This document shows, in pieces, positions 25,571-34,630 of a DNA stretch of 64,000 nt. Position numbers and translations under genes: made by a program. The stretch is taken from positions 620,001 to 684,000 of the forward strand of contig NZ_RJJR01000001.1 in NCBI RefSeq assembly GCF_003721595.1. Direction: 5' to 3'. The notes below the pieces were generated by a model that saw nothing but the letters and a program-made list of their open reading frames with translations, had not been told where the DNA came from and did no database searches. The stretch's first letter is position 1. Each line of letters opens with the position of its first letter. The DNA is from Hanamia caeni (GTDB lineage: Bacteria > Bacteroidota > Bacteroidia > Chitinophagales > Chitinophagaceae).

Positions 25571-26467
25571 ATGAAAAAAATTGCTTTTGCCTTTCTCAGC
25601 TTGGTATGCCTGATTTCGCTTAGCAGGTGTAATTCATCCACGGAATCCAAATCTGATTCTACAACAGATTCTACTTCTGTAACTTCTTCCACAGACACTT
25701 CTAATGTCACTGCTAATTGGAAACTCGGAGTGCAAATGTGGACATTCAGAATGTTTACTTTCGCTGAAGCGCTTGACAAGGTGGATACCTGCGGAATTAA
25801 ATACATAGAAGCTTTTTGGGGCCAGCCTTTGGGCGCAGGCTTAAAAGATAGTTTTGGCATAAGGATGTCTGATGCAAGCAAAACAAAAATTAAAGATCTG
25901 ATGAATCAAAAAGGTATTAAAATGGTAGCTATGGGCGTAATATCTCCGAAGACGCGTGACGAATGGAAAGCTGCCTTTGACCTTGCAAAAGATTTTGGCC
26001 TTAGCTACATCACCGCTGAGCCGCTTAAAAGCCAGTGGGATATGGTGGACAGCATGGCGGGCGCTTACGGCATCAAGATTGCAATTCATGACCATCCAAA
26101 ACCGAATATGTATTGGAGTCCTGATTCAGTATTGGCGGCCATACAGGGACACCCTAATATCGGCTCCTGCGCTGATATTGGCCACTGGGCACGCAACGGA
26201 ATTAACCCCGTAGATGCATTGAAAAAACTTGCAGGTCATGTATATGGTGTTCATCTGAAAGACATTGTAAAGTTTGATGATACGCATGCTGCAGATACTG
26301 TAGTTGGAAAAGGCGTTATCGATTTTCCTCCTATATTCCAGGAATTAAAAAGACAGCATTTCGACGGCATGCTTTCCATCGAGCATGAGTCTAACTGGTA
26401 TCACAATGTTCCCGATGTAATAGAAATTAAGAAATTTTATGAAGATCAGGTAGCTAAACTTCAATAA
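25571..26467 (+). CDS. Lipoprotein sugar phosphate isomerase/epimerase (xylose isomerase-like TIM barrel)
   Basis: A 298-residue protein. I chose the ATG at 25571 because it gives a proper lipoprotein signal peptide, MKKIAFAFLSLVCLISLSRC, with the lipidated Cys at position 20; a longer start at 25541 would bury it. A Ser/Thr/Asp linker of about 30 residues follows, then a TIM barrel with YITAEP, IAIHDHP, DIGHWARNG, YGVHLKDI and LSIEHES at the metal and substrate sites. Known relatives isomerise or epimerise sugars, inositols or 3-keto sugars, and an exported lipid-anchored version would act in the periplasm. It precedes a sugar kinase and is followed by a clear terminator. Confidence 0.85.
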   Translation: MKKIAFAFLSLVCLISLSRCNSSTESKSDSTTDSTSVTSSTDTSNVTANWKLGVQMWTFRMFTFAEALDKVDTCGIKYIEAFWGQPLGAGLKDSFGIRMSDASKTKIKDLMNQKGIKMVAMGVISPKTRDEWKAAFDLAKDFGLSYITAEPLKSQWDMVDSMAGAYGIKIAIHDHPKPNMYWSPDSVLAAIQGHPNIGSCADIGHWARNGINPVDALKKLAGHVYGVHLKDIVKFDDTHAADTVVGKGVIDFPPIFQELKRQHFDGMLSIEHESNWYHNVPDVIEIKKFYEDQVAKLQ

Positions 26468-26486
26468 TATTTTGAAACATTTATTT

Positions 26487-26519
26487 AACCTCGCAGAAAA
26501 AAAGCTGTGAGGTTTTTTT
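26487..26519 (+). terminator. Intrinsic terminator after the lipoprotein isomerase
   Basis: AACCTCGCAG (26487-26496) pairs with CTGTGAGGTT (26505-26514), 10 bp with one G-U pair and an 8-base loop, followed by a run of Ts. It separates the isomerase from the kinase gene. Confidence 0.85.
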
Positions 26520-26562
26520 ATTTTATTCGTGAAAAAAATTTGTTTACATTAAGCAAAAAAAG

Positions 26563-27468
26563 ATGACAAAAAATTCAAGATATCCTGTTGTTTGTTTTGG
26601 GGAATCTCTCTGGGATTTTCTGCCCGACGGTAAATTGCCGGGAGGCGCTCCCACAAATGTCGCTTATCATTTACAAAAGTTAGGTAAAAATCCCGCGGTC
26701 ATTTCCCGTGTGGGCAAAGATGAATTGGGAACTGAATTAGTAAATGTATTTAACGCTAAACATATTGATACCACTCATTTTCAGTACGACGAAGTGCATG
26801 CAACCGGCAAAGTGTATGCAACCATGAAAGATAACCACGAGGTAGAATATGAGATTGTGCAACCGGTAGCGTGGGATTTTATTCAATGCGAAAAAGAAGA
26901 CGAACAAATTATTTCAAACGCTGATTATTTTGTTTTCGGAAGCCTGGCTTCGCGAAATAAAAATTCAAGGAATTCATTGCTTCACTGTATTGAATTTGCA
27001 AAAACCAAAGTTTTGGATATTAACCTAAGGCCACCTCATTATCACCGAGAGGTTTTGGAAATGCTGCTGCAACGGACTGATATTCTGAAATTAAATTTAT
27101 CTGAATTGCAACTGGTTTCATCATGGTATGCAGATTTGATAAGTAATAAAAAAATGGTTCAATTTATATCTGAAAAGTTTGCAATCCAAACCATCGTGGT
27201 TACAAAAGGAGGAGACGGCGCAATGCTTTATGCAAATGGAAATTTCTTTTATCATCCCGGTTATAAAGTGAAGGTAGCAGATACTATCGGAAGCGGCGAT
27301 TCATTTCTGGCGGCAATCATTTCAAAATTTATGGAGAATGCTTCGCCGGAAGAAGCGTTGGATTATGCGAGCGCTTTGGGTGCTTTTGTAGCGTCGCGTG
27401 CGGGCGCTTGTCCTGATTATGAAATCGCAGAAGTAGAATCAATGATGAATAAAAAATCTTCGGAATAA
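26563..27468 (+). CDS. PfkB-family carbohydrate kinase (fructokinase-like)
   Basis: A 301-residue cytosolic ribokinase-fold kinase. The N-terminal CFGESLWDFLPDGKLPGGAPTNVAYHLQKLG carries PfkB signature 1, and ADTIGSGDSFLAAIISKF carries signature 2 with the catalytic Asp and the anion hole. ILKLNLSEL and VVTKGGDGA are also typical. Such kinases phosphorylate fructose or related sugars with ATP. It sits 30 bases before the GH32 gene, so the pair could release fructose from fructans or sucrose and then phosphorylate it. The sugar is inferred from context. Confidence 0.85.
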   Translation: MTKNSRYPVVCFGESLWDFLPDGKLPGGAPTNVAYHLQKLGKNPAVISRVGKDELGTELVNVFNAKHIDTTHFQYDEVHATGKVYATMKDNHEVEYEIVQPVAWDFIQCEKEDEQIISNADYFVFGSLASRNKNSRNSLLHCIEFAKTKVLDINLRPPHYHREVLEMLLQRTDILKLNLSELQLVSSWYADLISNKKMVQFISEKFAIQTIVVTKGGDGAMLYANGNFFYHPGYKVKVADTIGSGDSFLAAIISKFMENASPEEALDYASALGAFVASRAGACPDYEIAEVESMMNKKSSE

Positions 27469-27498
27469 TTTTCGGGAAAACCAATAAAATATTTTTCA

Positions 27499-28413
27499 AT
27501 GAAGCACTTATTGTTTGGATGTATTGCGTTTATTTTTTCTGCAAATGCACTGGCTCAGAGCACAGTTGCAACGCCGCAATGGAGGCCGCAATATCATTTT
27601 TCTCCTTTAAAAAACTGGACAAATGATCCCAATGGATTAATTTATATAAATGGTGTGTATCACTTGTATAACCAGCAAAATCCTTATGAGAACAGATGGG
27701 GCCACATGAGCTGGGGGCACGCAACAAGCACTGATCTTGTTCACTGGAAGCACCATGGTATTGCAATACCCGAAGGCATTAATGGCCATGATACGATTTG
27801 GAGATTTTCAGGCTCAGCAGTTTTGGATAAAAATAACACCAGTGGCTTTTGCAAAGGTGATTCCGGCTGCATTGTAGCAATTTACACTGCCGATCAGCCG
27901 CATATCAGAAAGGAATCGCAGTACATTGCTTACAGCAATGATGGCGGAATATCTTTTACCAACTATTCCGGTAATCCGGTTATTGATTTACAGAAAAAAG
28001 ATTTTCGTGATCCCAATGTACAATGGAGCAACGATCTGAAAAAGTGGTTGATGGTGGTTGCCTTGCCTGTGGAGAACAAGGTGCAGTTTTACTCTTCTCC
28101 TGATTTAAAAAAATGGGATTTGCTAAGCGAGTTCGGCAATGCAGGGCTCCGGAACGGCATATGGGAATGCCCTTTCTTTATTAAATTACCGGTAGAAGAG
28201 AAGAAGAATAAATCAAAATGGGTGTTGGTTAATTCTTTTAATGACGCTGAGGGCAATAAATCTGAGGAATATTATGTTGGCGAATTTGACGGGAAGACTT
28301 TTATTAATGATAATCCGGCAGGCAAAGTGCTGTTAGCGGATTATGGCGATGCTTTATATGCGGCCATTCCATGGAATAACTTGCCAGCGGGCCGACATAC
28401 TTATATTGGCTGA
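27499..28413 (+). CDS. GH32 N-terminal part: signal peptide and five-blade propeller
   Basis: The 304-residue upstream half of the broken gene. It carries all three catalytic acids of the family. The nucleophile Asp is in NWTNDPNGL. The transition-state Asp is in F-R-D-P-N-V, and the acid/base Glu is in WECPFF. The propeller ends just after the TGA, so a product stopping here would lack the last strands and the C-terminal sandwich and may not fold. Confidence 0.65.
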   Translation: MKHLLFGCIAFIFSANALAQSTVATPQWRPQYHFSPLKNWTNDPNGLIYINGVYHLYNQQNPYENRWGHMSWGHATSTDLVHWKHHGIAIPEGINGHDTIWRFSGSAVLDKNNTSGFCKGDSGCIVAIYTADQPHIRKESQYIAYSNDGGISFTNYSGNPVIDLQKKDFRDPNVQWSNDLKKWLMVVALPVENKVQFYSSPDLKKWDLLSEFGNAGLRNGIWECPFFIKLPVEEKKNKSKWVLVNSFNDAEGNKSEEYYVGEFDGKTFINDNPAGKVLLADYGDALYAAIPWNNLPAGRHTYIG

Positions 28414-29034
28414 ATGGTGCCGGAAGATGGGCAGGAAACTTATCCATGGCGCGGCCAGATGTCTATCCCGAGAGATATTATGTTGAAAGAGACTAAAGAA
28501 GGAATCCGGCTGGTTCAAAATCCCGCGAAAGTTATTAAAGACAATCTTTCCAATCTTTCAAAAAAAATGTTCATGTTGAAAAATGTAGTGATAGAGGGAG
28601 ATGGCGGACAGGTTAATGAATTAAAAAAAATGCGTGGCAATTCCTATTGGATTGAGGCTGAAATGAAGACGCCTGACCATGGTATATGTGGTTTCAAAAT
28701 TGGAGAAGGGAAAGATGAAAGTGGCAAAATTATCTCTGAAACAATTATTGGTTATGATCACGCTCAACACAAAGTTTATATCGATCGCAGTCACTCAGGA
28801 GGCAGGATAAATCCAAAGAAGATTATGCAATCTGCGCAAGTGGCTGAAAATGATGGCAAAATAAAATTCGAAATTCTGTTTGATAAATCTTCTCTTGAAG
28901 TATTTGTAAATGACGGTGAACAGGTATTCACTACTTACGTGTATCCCCCGAAAGATGCGGATGGTATCTCCGTTTTTTCGGTAAATGGAAAATCTGAAAT
29001 CAGTGATTTGAAAGCCTGGGATATGACAAAATAA
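28414..29034 (+). CDS. GH32 C-terminal part: beta-sandwich domain
   Basis: The 206-residue downstream half. It begins at an ATG directly after the TGA and still holds the end of the propeller (YPWRGQMSIPRDI), followed by the GH32 C-terminal beta-sandwich (FEILFDKSSLEVFVNDGEQVFTTYVYP). The sequence looks well conserved, which argues that the break is recent. It has no signal peptide of its own and no catalytic acids, so it is unlikely to be an independent gene. Confidence 0.6.
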   Translation: MVPEDGQETYPWRGQMSIPRDIMLKETKEGIRLVQNPAKVIKDNLSNLSKKMFMLKNVVIEGDGGQVNELKKMRGNSYWIEAEMKTPDHGICGFKIGEGKDESGKIISETIIGYDHAQHKVYIDRSHSGGRINPKKIMQSAQVAENDGKIKFEILFDKSSLEVFVNDGEQVFTTYVYPPKDADGISVFSVNGKSEISDLKAWDMTK

Positions 29035-29065
29035 ATTTTTTGTTGAATGCGGTTGCCTTTAAGAA

Positions 29066-29914
29066 TTATTTCAAAATCATGACAGGCATCGGGCATTTGC
29101 GGTATAATGCTTCTGACACGCTTTTGTGAGTTAGTGAATATAAAAAACTATGAACTCCCGGAAGAGCAATCATTAACTGGGCTTCATTCAGCCTGTGCCA
29201 ATTTAGAATTCCGTTGATGACGTTTTTGTTTTCTTCATAATATAAATTGTGCTGAAAATTTTTAAGATAATTATGAAGGTTATTTTCAGCTTCTGCAAAT
29301 TTTTTATCCGACGTCAATTTTGATTTTGCAGTATCGATATTTAAAACCATTAACGCTACATCGTGCCATCTTGGATTGCTATGAAGACTATTAATTTTAT
29401 TTAGAGCGCCAACAGTTTTTAAATCAACAGGCACCAGCGCTTTTTTAATTTCCTGATAATGATAACCCTCGGGCACAACCATAACCCTCACCGGGCTAAG
29501 TCTTGCAATGGCAATTATATTACCTGCCACAAAAGATTCATTGTTGGCTAATGAGGCATCGCTTCCAACTAAAATGGTTTGTGGCTGTTCAGTTTTTATA
29601 AGTTCTATAATACTTCTCACTAATGGCAATTCCGTTACAGCGGTCTGCACTTTAATGCCTTGTCCTGCTTTTTTATCCACCTCAATACACAGGTTGTTTA
29701 ATAGTTCTTTTTGATACCTTCTTTTTTTATTGAGATATTCTTCATTCATGTTTGAAAAATCAGCAGACATAATCATGTTTTCATACATGGAACTATAAAA
29801 TGATCTTAATAATATAATTCTCTCATACAAATATTTTCGTGCCCAATGAACTGCAAAATCTATTGCATTTTGTGAGCTTCGGGTAAAATCTACAGGAATC
29901 AAAAGTGTTTTCAT
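29066..29914 (-). CDS. Universal stress protein, tandem UspA domains
   Basis: A 282-residue cytosolic protein with two UspA-like alpha/beta domains. The first starts with TLLIPVDFTRSSQNAIDFAVHWA. The second starts with KKALVPVDLKTVG and ends with SEALYRKCPMPVMILK. The ATP-binding loop G-x2-G-x9-G(S/T) is incomplete in both, so nucleotide binding is doubtful. Such proteins help survival under starvation, redox or envelope stress, by means not well defined. It is divergent from marR and convergent with the GH32 locus. Confidence 0.85.
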   Translation of the reverse strand: MKTLLIPVDFTRSSQNAIDFAVHWARKYLYERIILLRSFYSSMYENMIMSADFSNMNEEYLNKKRRYQKELLNNLCIEVDKKAGQGIKVQTAVTELPLVRSIIELIKTEQPQTILVGSDASLANNESFVAGNIIAIARLSPVRVMVVPEGYHYQEIKKALVPVDLKTVGALNKINSLHSNPRWHDVALMVLNIDTAKSKLTSDKKFAEAENNLHNYLKNFQHNLYYEENKNVINGILNWHRLNEAQLMIALPGVHSFLYSLTHKSVSEALYRKCPMPVMILK

Positions 29915-29971
29915 ATCATTAATTTCCTTTGGTAAAATTAAAGAAACTATCGATGAATCCGGAAAAATTAG

Positions 29972-30003
29972 TTGGATATTTAACTATCAAATCTTTAACT
30001 TTG
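29972..30003 (+). promoter_or_regulatory. Predicted marR promoter
   Basis: TTG at 29972-29974 is followed after 21 bases by TAACTTTG (29996-30003), an exact TAnnTTTG -7 box. The start of transcription would fall about 45 bases before the marR ATG. Confidence 0.5.
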
Positions 30004-30027
30004 TTTTAAAGGGTTTCAATCCTGGTT

Positions 30028-30048
30028 TTATTGATTTTTAATCAATAA
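30028..30048. promoter_or_regulatory. Perfect 21-bp palindrome: likely MarR operator
   Basis: TTATTGATT (30028-30036) and AATCAATAA (30040-30048) are perfect reverse complements around TTT. The dyad lies between the predicted promoter and the marR start codon, where MarR dimers usually bind to repress their own gene. Confidence 0.6.
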
Positions 30049-30053
30049 TAATT

Positions 30054-30506
30054 ATGGCAAAAAGCAATCAAAAAACAAGTGTAGCAAGAGAATTTGCACA
30101 TACAACTTTTGAGCTGAGGGATTTTTTACGGCAGTTTTTTCAGAGAAAATTTAAAGAGCAAAATATCGACCTTACTTATGAAATGCACCAGGTGATGGCT
30201 TGCTTGTGGAAAAATGACGGATTGAGGCAACAGGATCTGGCTGATAAAACTTTAAAAGATAAAGCCAGCCTGACGTGTCTTATTGATAATCTGACCAAGC
30301 GCAACCTTGTGCAAAGATTTGAAGATGCCAACGACCGCCGCAGCAAATTAATTTTTCTGACAGATGAAGGCAGGGAACTGGGAATGAAGGTAGAGCCCTG
30401 GGCGGCAGAATTATTTACGATAGTTAGCAAAAATATTGATAGCGCTTTATTAAACCAATCTATCCTGATGGTAAAGCAAATGATTGAAAATGTGAAGAAA
30501 GCCTGA
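30054..30506 (+). CDS. MarR-family transcriptional regulator
   Basis: A 150-residue winged-helix protein. The recognition region is LRQQDLADKTLKDKASLTCLIDNLTKRNLV, and the wing has the D-A-N-D-R-R-S-K pattern with its basic contacts to DNA. The flanking helices form the dimer interface. MarR proteins repress efflux and stress genes and release DNA on binding small aromatic ligands. The next gene on the strand is a DHA2 efflux pump 81 bases away, the classic partner. A perfect palindrome just upstream is a likely operator. Confidence 0.88.
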   Translation: MAKSNQKTSVAREFAHTTFELRDFLRQFFQRKFKEQNIDLTYEMHQVMACLWKNDGLRQQDLADKTLKDKASLTCLIDNLTKRNLVQRFEDANDRRSKLIFLTDEGRELGMKVEPWAAELFTIVSKNIDSALLNQSILMVKQMIENVKKA

Positions 30507-30587
30507 ATTATTTAACTTTTATAAAATGTGAAAAAATTCAATTTTAGGATTCGCATCAGAAAATCGGAGTTGCAAAACACGTGAAGA

Positions 30588-32165
30588 ATGGAAGAAGAAT
30601 CTTTAGTAGTTTATGGCTCTCAACGGGTAATTATTACAATTACGGCAGTCGTTTGTGCGCTGTTGCAAATTATAGATACTACGATTGTTAACATCGCTCT
30701 TCCAACGATGCAGGGAAGTCTCGGAGCATCGCTGACAGAGATTACCTGGGTTATCACTGCTTACGCAATTGCCAATGTAATTGTGATGCCGATGACTAGC
30801 TGGCTTAGTCAGCAATTTGGAAGAAGAAATTATTTTGCAGCCTCAATCATCATTTTTACACTGACATCTTTTTTATGCGGAAATGCTACCAGCATTAATG
30901 AATTGATTTTATTTCGTTTTATCCAGGGAATAGGAGGGGGTGCTTTGTTGGTAACCGCTCAAACAATCATCACAGAAAGTTACCCGATTGAGAAAAGGCC
31001 CATGGCGCAAACGATATACGTATTGGGAGTTATAGTAGGGCCAACATTAGGGCCGCCTTTGGGTGGATATATCGTTGACAATTTTTCATGGCCTTATATT
31101 TTCTATATCAATCTTCCTATCGGCGTAATTGCTACGCTGCTTACGCTTCAGTTTGTAAAAAGCCCGCATTATGCAGAAAAACTTTCAGGCAGGCAAATCG
31201 ACTGGATTGGAATTTTTCTTCTTATTGTTTCGATAGGTTCTTTACAATTTATTCTTGAAAAAGGACAGGAAAAAGATTGGTTTGACAGCAGTCTTATTAT
31301 CACTCTGTCCGTCATTTGTTTTTTTGCATTTTATTTTTTTATTTGGCGACAGTTAACATATAAATATCCCATCGTTCAGCTAAAAGTTTTGAAAGACAGG
31401 AATCTTTCGATAGGAAGCATTTTATCATTTGTGTTGGGTTTTGGCTTGTTCGGATCCACTTTTATTATCCCGCTTTATACACAAACTATCATGGGCTGGA
31501 CGGCGTTCCAGGCAGGCATGCTGATGATTCCCAGCACGATTTTTACAGCCATTATGATGCCTGTTGTGGGCAAGTTAATGGAACGCGGGACACCCATGCG
31601 CCTGCTTATTTCTATCGGGATGGTCATCTTTTTTATTTACAGTATAATGGCATATTATGTACTGACGCCTAACACTGGTAGCGACGCATTTTTCTGGATA
31701 TTAGTGATACGCGGTGTCGGATTAGGGCTTCTTTCAATTCCAATCACTACACTAGCACTTTCTACTTTAAAAGGCCAGCAAATCGGACAAGGAGCCGCGT
31801 TGTCGGGAATGTTGAGGCAATTAGGAGGTTCCTTTGGCGTGGCAATTATATCAACCTACCTGTTAAGAGAAAATCAAACTCACCGCGTTGATCTCCTTTC
31901 AGGATTTTCAACAACCAACCCACAGGTTGATAACCGTGTGCAGGCATTAGCACAGGGCTTTCACAGCAAAGGCTATCCTTTGGATATTGCAAAACAGATG
32001 GCCTATAAATTATTAGATGCAATGGTAAATATACAGGCTACCATACTTTCTTACATGGATGTTTTTTTATGGATAGGCGTGATGTTTTTAGTATGCGTTC
32101 CATTTGTGATCCTGTTTGTGAAAAAGCCAAAGAGGAAGGTCGATTTAAGTCATGTGGGGGAATAA
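30588..32165 (+). CDS. DHA2-family (EmrB/QacA-type) drug efflux MFS transporter
   Basis: A 525-residue inner-membrane protein with about 14 transmembrane helices. IDTTIVNIALPTMQGSLGAS, near residues 24-43, is the DHA2 family start. It is followed by W-V-I-T-A-Y-A and SWLSQQFGRRNYF (motif A), and VLGVIVGPTLGPPLGGYI (motif C of antiporters). It would export drugs or toxic organic compounds using proton motive force. Gram-negative EmrB usually works with an EmrA membrane-fusion protein and an outer-membrane channel; neither is next to this gene. Upstream MarR probably controls it. Confidence 0.88.
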   Translation: MEEESLVVYGSQRVIITITAVVCALLQIIDTTIVNIALPTMQGSLGASLTEITWVITAYAIANVIVMPMTSWLSQQFGRRNYFAASIIIFTLTSFLCGNATSINELILFRFIQGIGGGALLVTAQTIITESYPIEKRPMAQTIYVLGVIVGPTLGPPLGGYIVDNFSWPYIFYINLPIGVIATLLTLQFVKSPHYAEKLSGRQIDWIGIFLLIVSIGSLQFILEKGQEKDWFDSSLIITLSVICFFAFYFFIWRQLTYKYPIVQLKVLKDRNLSIGSILSFVLGFGLFGSTFIIPLYTQTIMGWTAFQAGMLMIPSTIFTAIMMPVVGKLMERGTPMRLLISIGMVIFFIYSIMAYYVLTPNTGSDAFFWILVIRGVGLGLLSIPITTLALSTLKGQQIGQGAALSGMLRQLGGSFGVAIISTYLLRENQTHRVDLLSGFSTTNPQVDNRVQALAQGFHSKGYPLDIAKQMAYKLLDAMVNIQATILSYMDVFLWIGVMFLVCVPFVILFVKKPKRKVDLSHVGE

Positions 32166-32268
32166 TATCCGCGGCGCATTGGAACACCTTTGGAAATTCA
32201 CTCCGGCGACAGTGAAATAAAAAAAATGATTTTATGTTCGCTTACTGCTTAAGAATATTAAAAGTACT

Positions 32269-34395
32269 TTATGCCGTTTTTGCAACATACTTTTTGATTA
32301 GTCCTTTTACTGTTTTTTTAAACGCATCCAGATCTTTAAATTGATCCTGGATAAAATGGTTGTCTTCCAATTTACCCATAATGGTATTCATTTCTTCCGC
32401 ATTTTCATAAATCATTTTCCGAAAAGGATTCGAGTAATCCTTTGCGCGTGATTCATATATTGCTTTGCTGGCCCAGGTTTTCGTAACAACTGAGCGTTCA
32501 AGAAGTTGCCTAAAATATTCGGGTGTCAATTGTTTAGAAGTGATATTTTCAATTTCCAATAATGACGTGTAAGCATGAATCAATTTATTTTTTTCATAAT
32601 CTTCTCCACTTTTGTGATAGAATTCATGCACTTCTTTCCAGGAGTCGATTTTGGAAGTTTTAATTTGGTCTTTCAACTTTTCCACATCTGAAGCGGGGAT
32701 TAGCTGCCCGCCTATATTCCTCCATTTGGTTCTTGAAATCTTCACAGGGATGCTTTTTTTAAATTCATCAAATGAAGAAAATTTATTTGCGTTGATATGG
32801 TTAATTAATTGAACGGTGCCGTAATAACCTATCAGTTCCCTGAACAAATCAACCGACTCTTTGATTTTTACAATTTCTGTGATGCGCTTACTATTTTCAA
32901 TATCTCCAATTTGGGCATTTCCTTCGTCATCTACTTTTAGTTTTGATAAAATTTCGATGGAATCGAACATCTCATTGATAGTGTCCGGAGCAAGGTAACT
33001 ATATTCAATATGCTGAATCTTTTCTGTTCGTTTGTCGCGGTCCTTAAATTTCCATGCATTTCTTTCCAATGCATACATATTATACATGAACCAATATCCC
33101 GGCATTAATACCAACTTATCATTTGCAACATCATTGCTTACCAGGCAAAATGGAATCGGTATGTTTAGTTCGAAGGGATAATCACCTTTTGCCAAAATAC
33201 AAAAGGACGCAAACCTGGAATTATGCTTCAGGCTAACACACAGCCCTGGCCAAAAGCCGCGCCCCGCAATGATTTCGCCGTCTGCAGCGCGACTGTTATG
33301 ATTGCTTCCGATGGTGGCGCCTGCAGCAATGTTGCTTTGCCCCATCACAAGCGCGGCACATAAGAATGAATTATTGTGGTGTTGCTCATGATTTGGAAAA
33401 ATCAACGTGTTCAGCACCTCGCAACATGAAATAGTGGAATTATTGCCGAGGTATGAATTGATAAGCCGGGCTCCGTATTTTAATTGTGAATGTGCTGCCA
33501 TTATAAACCGCACGGCTTTTACTCCATAAAATATACGGCAGCCATAGCCTACAATTCCATTTACCATTTCACAGCCTTCACCTATTTGTGAGGTTCTTTC
33601 CTTATCACTGTTAATAGTAAGATTTTTTAATTTATTGGCACCTTTTAAGTAAGCATCGGTGCCGATAATCACGTCTTTAATAATATCGCAATCTTTAATA
33701 ACACAGCGATCACCGATAGTTCCATAAAAGCCCCTTTTTGTACTCGATTCGTTGTGCGTTAAGTCGAGAAATCTTTGTTGGAGAATTTTATCTTCAGGGT
33801 TGTTGCTCCACAGGTAGGCATCACCAGGCAGCATCCTGTCAAATGGAGCTATGCGCCTTCCGCCATTTTCATTACGCACTTCTATCCAGACGCGCGTATT
33901 CTCGTTTTCACCTTCTTTCAATATACCGTTTCCAAATTTTGAATAATCTGTGGTAGCCAATTCGTTTACGTTAGTTATCATCACTTCGTTGCCGATAATA
34001 TAATGACTTAGATAACCGGCATTGTCGATACAAACATTATCGCCAAAGTCGCAGCTAATCACGTGGCTGTTATAAATGCCCACGGGCATTCTTAAGTTGT
34101 GGAATTCAAGATAAAACGGTTCAAGTTTACCAATGCGAATAAGGCCATGAAATTTTGAGTTTTTTACCAGCGTTGGATCAAATGCTTTAGACACAAAAAT
34201 TTTTCCCCAGTCGTCAGATGTATTTCCGTTACGGATAAGAATTTCGATTTCTGAGCCCGACAAACGCCGATAGTCAATCCCGTTATTGTTTTGTTGATTT
34301 CTTAAATAATATTCATCCTCTCCGTCTGGAATATATTTTGGGTCAATAAAATTGTATCCTAAATTATTGATAGGGTGTTTTGTAATAATGTTCAT
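32269..34395 (-). CDS. DUF4954 family protein with left-handed beta-helix
   Basis: A 708-residue protein without signal peptide. The N-terminus YRRLSGSEIEILIRNGNTSDDWGKIFV is typical of DUF4954. The middle (about 75-400) has repeated short turns with small and hydrophobic residues at i, i+5 spacing (CDFGDNVCIDNAGYL, IGDRCVIKDCDIIKDVIIG, AAGATIGSNHNS), as in hexapeptide-type beta-helices of sugar-nucleotide acyltransferases. The C-terminal 250 residues are helical. The function is not established; a nucleotide-sugar or acyl-transfer role is possible given the fold. Upstream lies a heptamer repeat array. Confidence 0.78.
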   Translation of the reverse strand: MNIITKHPINNLGYNFIDPKYIPDGEDEYYLRNQQNNNGIDYRRLSGSEIEILIRNGNTSDDWGKIFVSKAFDPTLVKNSKFHGLIRIGKLEPFYLEFHNLRMPVGIYNSHVISCDFGDNVCIDNAGYLSHYIIGNEVMITNVNELATTDYSKFGNGILKEGENENTRVWIEVRNENGGRRIAPFDRMLPGDAYLWSNNPEDKILQQRFLDLTHNESSTKRGFYGTIGDRCVIKDCDIIKDVIIGTDAYLKGANKLKNLTINSDKERTSQIGEGCEMVNGIVGYGCRIFYGVKAVRFIMAAHSQLKYGARLINSYLGNNSTISCCEVLNTLIFPNHEQHHNNSFLCAALVMGQSNIAAGATIGSNHNSRAADGEIIAGRGFWPGLCVSLKHNSRFASFCILAKGDYPFELNIPIPFCLVSNDVANDKLVLMPGYWFMYNMYALERNAWKFKDRDKRTEKIQHIEYSYLAPDTINEMFDSIEILSKLKVDDEGNAQIGDIENSKRITEIVKIKESVDLFRELIGYYGTVQLINHINANKFSSFDEFKKSIPVKISRTKWRNIGGQLIPASDVEKLKDQIKTSKIDSWKEVHEFYHKSGEDYEKNKLIHAYTSLLEIENITSKQLTPEYFRQLLERSVVTKTWASKAIYESRAKDYSNPFRKMIYENAEEMNTIMGKLEDNHFIQDQFKDLDAFKKTVKGLIKKYVAKTA

Positions 34396-34411
34396 ATAAA
34401 GAGAAGAAATT

Positions 34412-34467
34412 GAGTGATAAGTTATGAGTTATATGTTATAAGTGATGAGCGATGAGCGATGAATGAC
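34412..34467. repeat. Heptamer tandem array (GAGTGAT family)
   Basis: Eight consecutive 7-bp units with no indel: GAGTGAT, AAGTTAT, GAGTTAT, ATGTTAT, AAGTGAT, GAGCGAT, GAGCGAT, GAATGAC. It lies 17 bases upstream of the DUF4954 start codon. Confidence 0.75.
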
Positions 34468-34630
34468 AATTCGATATTTGGCGCTATTTCTTATTCGTTC
34501 GTTGCCTGAGGCGATTTATGTATCCATTTGAAATCATTTCAACTTCTACCATTTCGGAAATGTGCATCTTTTCAATATTATCAATTTATGCAAAATTTGA
34601 TACTTAATAAATTATAAGGAATAACTAATG

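Larger units (their letters stand above)
27499..29034 (+). pseudogene. GH32 fructan hydrolase interrupted by in-frame TGA
   Basis: Two adjacent frames in the same phase, 27499-28413 and 28414-29034, together give 511 codons, the usual length of a GH32 levanase/inulinase. They are separated only by a TGA at 28411-28413 in the place where GH32 proteins have the Trp of a Gly-Trp-Met motif (HTYIG, stop, M). A signal peptide (ends ANALAQS) indicates export. The loop after the stop is also shorter than usual, so decay beyond a single TGG-to-TGA change is possible. Alternatives are a sequencing error or readthrough. The partner kinase upstream is intact. Confidence 0.7.

Noticed and set aside
32166..32268. 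TTCACT/AGTGAA stem between the convergent DHA2 and DUF4954 genes as terminator
   Set aside because: Only 6 bp and the T run is on the wrong side for both genes.
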